Source: Hyphomicrobiales bacterium
GTDB taxonomy: Bacteria > Pseudomonadota > Alphaproteobacteria > Rhizobiales > Afifellaceae
NCBI GenBank assembly: GCA_013812985.1
Contig: JACCSN010000364.1
Location: 1 to 8,828 of the forward strand
Direction: 5' to 3'
DNA length: 8,828 nt
The translations under genes were made by a program, and so were the position numbers. Under the pieces are notes generated by a model, which saw only the letters and a list, made by a program, of their open reading frames with translations, did not search any database and was not told the DNA's origin. This document shows, piece by piece, positions 1 to 5,203 of the stretch. Numbering within the stretch: the stretch's first letter is position 1; each line of letters opens with the position of its first letter.

Positions 1-571
1 CGAAACGCCATTGGCAAGGAGCGAGTGTTGAACCAGTCCCAATAGGGCAGCGCGAATTCGGAGTCGCCAATCCCCGCCTGGAGAATCCGCTCGAAGAAGT
101 AAAGGAGACGCGGTGCCACGGCAGAAAGTGCTCGCCACCGATTTGAGTGGGGGCGCCATGAGGGCAGGTCCCCCAGGCTTTTTCCGCCAAAGCTCTCCGT
201 CGCGTCAGTTCCTCGGGGGTGACGCCCGGCACCCCCGCCGCGGGAAAAACGCGGTCCCATTCCGCCTGGGGGTCCGGAAACCCCGGAAAACCGAACAAGA
301 CCGCCATCTTTCCCGGCCAGCTATGGATGTTCGCCTGGAAGATCCAGCTCGTGGGATCGCTGTCGTGACGCTTCGGATCCTTCATTGCCGCCACGGCCGC
401 CCGGTATTTCTCCTTTGCTTCCACCGCGGCGGCATCGGCGCCGGCTATATTGCGGCGCATAAGGGGTGTCGCGGTCAGGTGCTGAAGCGCTTCCGCCAGT
501 TCGATGGGCAGAATGGCGAAAAGTGATGCTAAACTCCCCTGCGTCAGCAAAGTGCGTCGAGAAACGCTCAT
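1..571 (-). pseudogene. Tyrosinase-family copper oxidase, N-terminal part, frameshifted and cut by the window edge
   Basis: Tyrosinases oxidise phenols or catechols using a coupled binuclear copper site. Translation starts at ATG 571-569 behind a GGGGAG ribosome site (585-580). The N-terminus carries a twin-arginine signal (SRRTLL, then a hydrophobic stretch), so Tat export of a folded copper enzyme is likely. Three CuA-type histidines are visible: H83 (NIHSW), H138 (TCPHG) and H153 (PWHR). Directly after PWHR the homology leaves the frame: the in-frame continuation is non-family sequence, while the reading starting at base 104 gives LYFFERIL and then ALPYWDW, the classic tyrosinase continuation. 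Eight bases lie between the PWHR histidine codon and that reading where nine are expected, so one base seems to be missing near 104-110. The in-frame reading stays open to base 1, so automatic annotation would show no break. The CuB half lies outside the window. Family identity is firm; whether this is a true pseudogene or a sequencing error cannot be decided here. Confidence 0.82.
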
Positions 572-611
572 CGTATTTGCTCCCCGTCAAACCCACGAGT
601 GCAACCATACC

Positions 612-1280
612 TTGAAAACAATCGGCGGGGAAGACAGAGCGTGGCGTGGGCCGAGATTGCTCGTGACGGGCTTCGGCCCGTTCCCGCATGCGCCTGAGAA
701 CCCGACTGAGGCGCTCGTCAAGGCGCTCGCCGGCGAGCCGCCAGAGGCCTTCGGCGCCGGCGCGCTCCGCGCCCTCGTGCTGCCGACGGAATACCGGCGC
801 TCGCGGGAAAAGCTGCGCCGGGCCACCGCCCGTTTCGCGCCCGACGTGGTCGTCCATTTCGGCCTGAGCCGCAATGCGGATCGCCTCAAGCTTGAGCGCC
901 TGGCGCGGCGCCATTGCAGCCCCGACCTGGTGGACGCGTCGGGTTACGCGCCGCGCTCGGGGCCTGTTCGCGGGCCCGATCCCGATCTCCTGTCATCGAC
1001 CCTGCCGGTCGAGCTTATCCTCGATCAGCTGGCGCAATCAGGCTTTCCGGCGGAGGCGTCGGACGATGCCGGTTCCTATGTCTGCAACGCGACGCTCTAC
1101 CGCTCGCTCCTCTCCGCGCCGGCGGAAGGAAAACGGCTGATCGGCTTCGTCCACGTTCCACCCACAGGCGTCAATGGCTTCAACGCCGAACGGCTGAAGC
1201 AGGCGGCCATAATCATCCTCAACGCCGCCGTCGCCAGCATACCGTCTCCCGTCGCGACGGAGCGGGCGCGCGAAACATGA
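612..1280 (+). CDS. pcp: Pyroglutamyl-peptidase I (pyrrolidone-carboxylate peptidase), peptidase family C15
   Basis: This cytoplasmic cysteine peptidase removes N-terminal pyroglutamate from peptides. Numbered from the TTG at 612, the start of the fold is RLLVTGFGPF (about residue 15). The catalytic triad is complete: E95 in LKLERLA, C158 in AGSYVCNATLY and H181 in GFVHVPP. The E-to-C spacing of 63 residues equals that of the characterised Bacillus enzyme (E81, C144), and C-to-H is 23 against 24. Length (222 aa) fits the family, near 215. The start is uncertain. In-frame ATGs at 504 and 513 would extend the protein by 33-36 residues without family similarity, lack a clear ribosome site and lie inside the divergent tyrosinase gene. 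TTG 612 fits the family length best but also has a weak ribosome site. No co-directional partner is close. Family assignment is secure; start confidence is low. Confidence 0.88.
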   Translation: MKTIGGEDRAWRGPRLLVTGFGPFPHAPENPTEALVKALAGEPPEAFGAGALRALVLPTEYRRSREKLRRATARFAPDVVVHFGLSRNADRLKLERLARRHCSPDLVDASGYAPRSGPVRGPDPDLLSSTLPVELILDQLAQSGFPAEASDDAGSYVCNATLYRSLLSAPAEGKRLIGFVHVPPTGVNGFNAERLKQAAIIILNAAVASIPSPVATERARET

Positions 1281-1308
1281 ACCAAAATCTTCGTAAAACA
1301 ATTTTATG

Positions 1309-1338
1309 CGCGTATAGGCGCGTATAGGCGCGTATAGG
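1309..1338. repeat. Three perfect tandem copies of a 10-bp unit (CGCGTATAGG)
   Basis: The unit CGCGTATAGG is repeated three times without mismatch, starting 28 bases after the pcp stop and upstream of the cyclic-nucleotide-binding gene. Each junction forms the near-palindrome ATAgGCGCgTAT, so the tract offers two identical dyads one helical turn apart. It follows an AT-rich stretch with a short inverted repeat (TAAAA-CAA-TTTTA, 1294-1306). Repeat-tract slippage, an operator array, or three TATAGG -10-like boxes are all possible. The repeat is directly visible; any role is inference. Confidence 0.85.
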
Positions 1339-1471
1339 GATGTGCGTCGCCTCGCGACCTCGACATTTGAGGGAGCGCGCGACTCTCCCGAAATTGCTGC
1401 CGAGGCGTGGCGGACAGCTTGACGACAGCGCGGCAAGGCCGAAGCATCCAGTCTGAAGCGATGAGGCTCAG

Positions 1472-1991
1472 TTGGACGAAGCGACGCACGATATCCGCGA
1501 GGCTCTTCAGAGCATCCAGCTTTTCTCCGATGTGCTCCGCCCCGACCAGCTCGACCAACTGGCGGAACAATGCGATCCCGTGTTCTTCCCGTCCGGCGCC
1601 CAGCCTGATGGTTCACGGCGAGCCTGGCGCCTCCATGTTCTGCATCGTTGAGGGAATGGTCTCTCTGTCGCTCAATCGCGGTCACGAATTCAGGCGGCTG
1701 GGCGCCGGGAATGTCGTCGGCGAGATGGAGCTACTGACCGGAGCTCCCCGGACCGCCACGGTGACCGCCTTGACCGACGTGCATGCGCTGGAGATCACCA
1801 AGGCCGCCCTCCTGGAGCTTTTCGCCAGGTCGCCGGAGCTGATCGAAAGCTTCGAGGCGGTCCTCGCGATCCGCCAGGAGATGCTCGAGCAGATTTCCGG
1901 AAACCCGACAGCCGCGTCGCAACGGAGCTTCGCCGGACGGGCGGCACAGGCCTTTGCGCGCCTCCTCGGCTGGGAGAAGCGGCGCGGGTAG
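1472..1991 (+). pseudogene. Cyclic nucleotide-binding domain protein, apparently frameshifted and N-terminally truncated
   Basis: The second half is a clear cyclic-nucleotide-binding (CNB) beta-roll: HGEPGASMFCIVEG, then a phosphate-binding cassette VGEMELLTGAPRTATV with the conserved Glu and Arg, then a C-terminal helix. The longest intact frame is 1407-1991 (194 aa), but its first 65 residues resemble nothing. In another frame, bases 1472-1600 encode the expected domain start (SIQLFSDVLRPDQL, then QCDPVFFPSGA). This joins LMVHGEP only if one extra base is removed from CCC at 1599-1601. That frame has a stop at 1454-1456, so the earliest start is TTG 1472, with GAGG at 1463-1466 as a possible ribosome site. 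The CNB-plus-helical-tail layout resembles the C-terminus of MscS-type channels with a CNB domain, so this may be the remnant of a larger membrane protein; that parentage is inference. A free-standing regulatory subunit is the alternative. Confidence 0.7.
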
Positions 1992-2027
1992 GGTGCGTGC
2001 GCATTCACCAGCAATGAGCGACCGTCT

Positions 2028-2639
2028 TTATCGATCAGCGAGTGCGAGTTTGGCGCCGAGCGCGACAAAAGCGCCGGCGAAAGTACGGCGCAACCAGATC
2101 AACACCCGCGGCCGTGAGATGACGTGATTCCGGATCGCGGCGGCGAATATCCCGTAGCCGACGAATACGGCGAAGGTGAGCAGCATGAAGACGGCGCTCA
2201 ACTCGAACATGCGTGAGACCGGGTGTGGTTCATTGGCGCTCACGAACTGAGGCAGGAATGCAAAGAAGAAAATCGAGAGCTTCGGATTGAGGATGTTGAT
2301 CAGGATGGCGGAGATGATCACCTGAGTTGCCGAGCGTGGGCCGATCTCTTTCTCCACCCTGAGCGCGCCCTGCTCCCTTAACGTGTTCCAGGCCATGTAG
2401 AGAAGATAGGCCACACCCAGGTATTTCAGGGTCTGGAACGCAAGCGCGCTCGTATGCAGCAGCGCTGCGAGACCCGTGATAGCCGCGGCCATGTGCGGGA
2501 CGATGCCAAGCGTGCATCCGAATGCGGCGACCACGCTTGCCCGCGCTCCGCGCGAGAGGCCGGTGGACAGCGTATAGAGGACGCCCGTGCCCGGTGAAAT
2601 GACGACGATCAGCGAGGTTAGCAGGAATTCGACGCTCAC
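2028..2639 (-). CDS. LysE/RhtB family amino-acid exporter
   Basis: Members of this inner-membrane family export amino acids such as lysine, homoserine, threonine or leucine. The protein (203 aa from GTG 2639-2637) opens with the family signature: a hydrophobic helix leading into ISPGTGVLYTLSTGLSRG. About five or six hydrophobic segments follow, including one with AYLLYMAWNTL and one with ILNPKLSIFFFAFLPQF; NPK at the head of a helix is typical. The start is set by an AGAGGG ribosome site five bases upstream and by normal family length; a longer open frame to 2726 adds only non-family sequence. The GTG overlaps the panC stop codon in GTGA, so translation is probably coupled to panC. The substrate cannot be told from the sequence. 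Confidence 0.9.
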   Translation of the reverse strand: MSVEFLLTSLIVVISPGTGVLYTLSTGLSRGARASVVAAFGCTLGIVPHMAAAITGLAALLHTSALAFQTLKYLGVAYLLYMAWNTLREQGALRVEKEIGPRSATQVIISAILINILNPKLSIFFFAFLPQFVSANEPHPVSRMFELSAVFMLLTFAVFVGYGIFAAAIRNHVISRPRVLIWLRRTFAGAFVALGAKLALADR

Positions 2640-3697
2640 GGCGGCCCTCTGTGACGCTGGCGCTTTGGCTGGCAGGCATCGTAAGCGAGACGATCCTGTG
2701 GGCGCAACTTCCCGGACGGCGGACACGGCTCGTCCGCATGCGGATCGTTGCCTTCGTCGATGGGTTCCGGCCCGAAGCCAGCTTCCAGAGATGGAGTGGC
2801 CGAAACTCGGAACGAGAACAGTTCACCGATGGTCCGACGCATTGATGAACTGCGCTCAATCGGGATGTTGTCGATCAGCCGGGTTCGGCCGAGGCGGGCG
2901 GCGGCGAGCAGGCGGAGAGGCTCGCGGGACGATCCGCTTGCTGGCGCGAGCGTTTCGGCGTTGCGGATTTCGAAGTAATCGACGGCAAAGCCCGATGCCG
3001 CAAGCGCCTGACGAGCATCGGCTATGGTCGGCTCCCATTCGGCGCCGGCCCGCACCGCTTCCGCCGCCGCTTGCAGCGCGCGGTAGAGGCTTGCGGCGCG
3101 GCTCCGCTCATCGGGGCTGAGATAAGCGTTTCGCGAGGAGAGCGCGAGACCGTCCGGCTCGCGGATTGTTGGGCAGCCGACGATCTCGGTCGGGATGTCG
3201 AGGTCGCGAACCATCTGCTTGACGACGAGAAGCTGCTGGTAATCCTTCTCGCCGAAAAAGGCGCGGTCCGGTAGCCCGATGAGCAGGAGCTTGGAAACCA
3301 CGGTCGCCACGCCAACGAAGAAGTGCGGGCGGAACTCGGATTCCAGCCCGGCCGCGGGGCCGCCGACTGCGATCTCAGTAGCGAAGCCGGGCGGGTAGAT
3401 TTCCGCCGGCGCGGGAGCGAACAGAAGATCGGCCCCAAGCGCGGCAAGCTTCTCCCGGTCGCTGTCCTCCGTTCTCGGATAGGCGGCGAGATCCTCGCTC
3501 GGCGCGAATTGCGACGGGTTGACGAACAGCGTGACGATGACGCGGTCGGTCCGGCTCTGCGCCTCCCGGATCAGCGCCAGATGCCCTTCGTGCAGCGCTC
3601 CCATGGTCGGAACCATGCCGACGCTCAGGCTATCACGCCGCCAAAGCGCCACGTGTCTGCGGACGTCGCGGACGGTGCGCATGGTTTCAGGGTTCAT
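2636..3697 (-). CDS. panC: Pantothenate synthetase (pantoate--beta-alanine ligase) with an unusual C-terminal extension
   Basis: PanC condenses pantoate with beta-alanine, using ATP, in the last step of pantothenate synthesis in the cytosol. Start ATG 3697-3695 has an AGGTGGG site upstream. Visible motifs are PTMGALHEGH (30-39, nucleotide-binding HIGH type), VNPSQF (59-64), FFGEKDYQQL (148-157), the KMSKS-like stretch with LALSSRNAYL (184-193), and the family's usual end RTRLIDNIPI (271-280). Two oddities stand out. The loop normally written RPGHFxGV reads RPHFFVGV (123-130). The frame also continues 73 residues beyond the usual end to 353 aa, rich in charged residues and proline, with no domain I recognise. 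The stop overlaps the downstream exporter start. A divergent VWA gene begins 85 bp away, and the shared gap holds an inverted repeat. The family call is very firm; the extension may be a stop-codon loss. Confidence 0.96.
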   Translation of the reverse strand: MNPETMRTVRDVRRHVALWRRDSLSVGMVPTMGALHEGHLALIREAQSRTDRVIVTLFVNPSQFAPSEDLAAYPRTEDSDREKLAALGADLLFAPAPAEIYPPGFATEIAVGGPAAGLESEFRPHFFVGVATVVSKLLLIGLPDRAFFGEKDYQQLLVVKQMVRDLDIPTEIVGCPTIREPDGLALSSRNAYLSPDERSRAASLYRALQAAAEAVRAGAEWEPTIADARQALAASGFAVDYFEIRNAETLAPASGSSREPLRLLAAARLGRTRLIDNIPIERSSSMRRTIGELFSFRVSATPSLEAGFGPEPIDEGNDPHADEPCPPSGKLRPQDRLAYDACQPKRQRHRGPP

Positions 3698-3741
3698 TCG
3701 GTCCCACCTTTGTCCGGGCGGTAGCCGCCCCGCCGCCCTGG

Positions 3742-3762
3742 CGCAAGTGAGCGCCCCTTGCG
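3742..3762. promoter_or_regulatory. Inverted repeat in the panC / VWA divergent intergenic gap
   Basis: CGCAAG (3742-3747) and CTTGCG (3757-3762) are perfect 6-bp arms with a 9-base spacer, within the 85-bp gap between the two divergent starts. The position fits an operator controlling both directions. I do not recognise a known regulator's site, and in GC-rich DNA a 6-bp dyad can occur by chance. Confidence 0.3.
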
Positions 3763-3782
3763 TCGCTGTCGGCAGGGGCCAC

Positions 3783-4502
3783 ATGTCGGTCGACATGAGC
3801 AAGAACCGGGACATCACATCGCGGCAGGCCCCGACGGCGCCGTCCATCCGCTCCGATGTCGAGGCCTTCCTGGCGGAAGCCGGGCGCATCGCCCCCGCGG
3901 CGGGCGCGCGCGGCCGGCTCATCTTCGCGCTGGACGCCACGATGAGCCGGCAGCCGACCTGGGATCTCGCCTGCGGGCTGCAAGCGGAAATGTTCGATGC
4001 GGCGGGCGCGGTGGGCGGGCTGCAAGTCCAGCTCGTCTATTTTCGCGGCATCGGCGAGAGCCGGGCGTCGGCCTTCGTGGCCAATTCCGCGGCGCTTGGC
4101 GACCTGATGGTGAAGATCGACTGCCGCGGCGGTCACACGCAGATCGGCAAGGTCTTGGCGCATGTGCGGCGGGAAGTCGGGAAGCGTCCGGTCGCCGCGC
4201 TCGCCTATGTGGGCGACGCCATGGAGGAGAACCCGGACCAGCTCTGTCATCTGGCCGGCGAGATCGGCCTCCTCGGCGTCCGCGCCTTCATGTTTCACGA
4301 GGGCAGGGATAAAGCGGCGGAGCGGACCTTCCGCGAGATCGCCCGGCTGACCGGCGGGGCTTACCTTCCGTTCGACCGCTCCTCCGCCGCCGAGCTTCGC
4401 GCGCTGCTGAACGCGGTGGCGACCTACGCCGCCGGCGGCCTCAAGGCCTTGGAGCAAAGCCGGGACGGCGCCCGTCTGCTCTTGCCGCACATGAAGCGAT
4501 GA
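3783..4502 (+). CDS. VWA-like (von Willebrand factor type A) protein with a MIDAS-type metal site
   Basis: The 239-aa protein appears soluble, with no signal peptide or membrane segment. It shows the alternating strand/helix pattern of a VWA domain: GRLIFALDATMS (44-55), a strand with LVYFRG (84-89), GGHTQIGKVL (116-125), VAALAYVGDAMEE (137-149) and a C-terminal helix. The five-point metal-ion-dependent adhesion site appears intact: D51, T53, S55 (DxTxS form), T119 and D145. Such domains usually bind a partner protein through Mg2+; no enzymatic function is implied. ATG 3783 was chosen because AGGGG lies five bases upstream and similarity-like sequence begins soon after; ATG 3795 has no ribosome site, and the longer open frame from 3519 is antisense to panC. 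The stop overlaps the start of the J-protein gene (ATGA), so the two are probably co-translated and may act together. The family fold is fairly sure; the role is unknown. Confidence 0.85.
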   Translation: MSVDMSKNRDITSRQAPTAPSIRSDVEAFLAEAGRIAPAAGARGRLIFALDATMSRQPTWDLACGLQAEMFDAAGAVGGLQVQLVYFRGIGESRASAFVANSAALGDLMVKIDCRGGHTQIGKVLAHVRREVGKRPVAALAYVGDAMEENPDQLCHLAGEIGLLGVRAFMFHEGRDKAAERTFREIARLTGGAYLPFDRSSAAELRALLNAVATYAAGGLKALEQSRDGARLLLPHMKR

Positions 4503-5203
4503 GGATCATCCTGCCGGTCCTTGCCGGCCTGGTGCTGCTGGCCGTGCTCCTCCGCGTGTTCCTGACGACGCCGCCCTCTGATCTGGCGCGCCGGCTGCGC
4601 ATGGCCGGCGGGCTCGCGCTGCTGGCCTTCGGGGGCGGCCTGCTGCTCGCCCGCCAGTTCGCATTGGCTTTGCCGGTCGGCTTCGCAGGATTCATCATTC
4701 TCCGCCGCGAAGCCGCGACGCGGAACGCGGCCCCGTCCGGGCGCACCTCGAACGTGCGTTCAGCCGGGCTGGAGATGATCCTCGACCACGAGAGCGGCGA
4801 CATGGATGGCCGGGTTCTGGCCGGCCGCCATGACGGCCGAACGTTGTCCGAGCTCCGGCTGGGCGAGCTCCTGGAGGTGGCCGAGGATTTCCGTGGCGAC
4901 GCCGACTCGCTACGGCTCCTGGAAAGCTATCTCGACCGCTCGCATGCCGGCTGGCGTGACGACCTCGACGCTGACCGGGCGGAGCGGCAGGGCGCGGCGC
5001 CGGGTGCGGGCGGCATGGACGCGAAGGAAGCCTACGATGTCCTGGGGCTTGATCCTGGCGCCAGCGAGGCGGAAGTCCGCGAGGCGCATCGCCGGCTGAT
5101 GAAGCAGGTCCATCCCGACCGGGGCGGATCGGCCGCCCTGGCCGCCAAGATCAACGAGGCCAAGGACCGTATCCTCGGTAAGCATCGCCAGGGCCCACCC
5201 TAG
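4499..5203 (+). CDS. Membrane-anchored J-domain protein (DnaJ-like co-chaperone), J domain at the C-terminus
   Basis: J-domain proteins stimulate the ATPase of DnaK/Hsp70. This 234-aa protein has hydrophobic segments at about 1-22 and 35-68, which should anchor it in the inner membrane. A middle region (about 88-155) carries LEMILDHESGDMDGRVLAG and RLLESYLDRSHAGW, which I recall as typical of alphaproteobacterial relatives. The C-terminal J domain (about 175-230) has AYDVLGLDPGASEAEVREAH, the essential HPD triad at 205-207, and the helix with AAKINEAKDRIL. There are no Gly/Phe-rich or zinc-finger regions, so it is not a canonical DnaJ. The order membrane anchor then J domain recalls mitochondrial Tim14/Pam18 and bacterial DjlC-type proteins. 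The start overlaps the VWA stop, and the stop shares CTAG with the convergent carboxypeptidase. Confidence 0.92.
   Translation: MRIILPVLAGLVLLAVLLRVFLTTPPSDLARRLRMAGGLALLAFGGGLLLARQFALALPVGFAGFIILRREAATRNAAPSGRTSNVRSAGLEMILDHESGDMDGRVLAGRHDGRTLSELRLGELLEVAEDFRGDADSLRLLESYLDRSHAGWRDDLDADRAERQGAAPGAGGMDAKEAYDVLGLDPGASEAEVREAHRRLMKQVHPDRGGSAALAAKINEAKDRILGKHRQGPP

Noticed and set aside
100..112. Programmed -1 ribosomal frameshift in the tyrosinase gene
   Set aside because: The required shift is -1, but the local bases (GTC TCC TTT ACT) do not form an X XXY YYZ slippery heptamer. A plain deletion or base-call error is simpler.
321..914. Minus-strand open frame across the tyrosinase start and pcp
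   Set aside because: It is antisense to the conserved pcp motifs and out of frame with the tyrosinase; Arg/Ala-rich shadow composition.
1992..2027. Bidirectional terminator between the CNB gene and the exporter
   Set aside because: Only a weak GGTG/CACC pairing is visible, with no stable stem and no T-run.
2639..2680. A small DUF3008-like gene start (LPAKAPASQRAA in one frame, MPASQSAS in another) near the panC end
   Set aside because: The resemblance is about a dozen residues, needs a frameshift, and runs straight into the exporter start, so it is probably chance.
3519..3782. Upstream extension of the VWA frame
   Set aside because: It runs antisense to the start of panC, lacks a ribosome site, and has no VWA-like sequence.
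5200..5203. CTAG as a recombination or attachment site
   Set aside because: There is no flanking repeat or mobile gene; it is fully explained as two overlapping stop codons.
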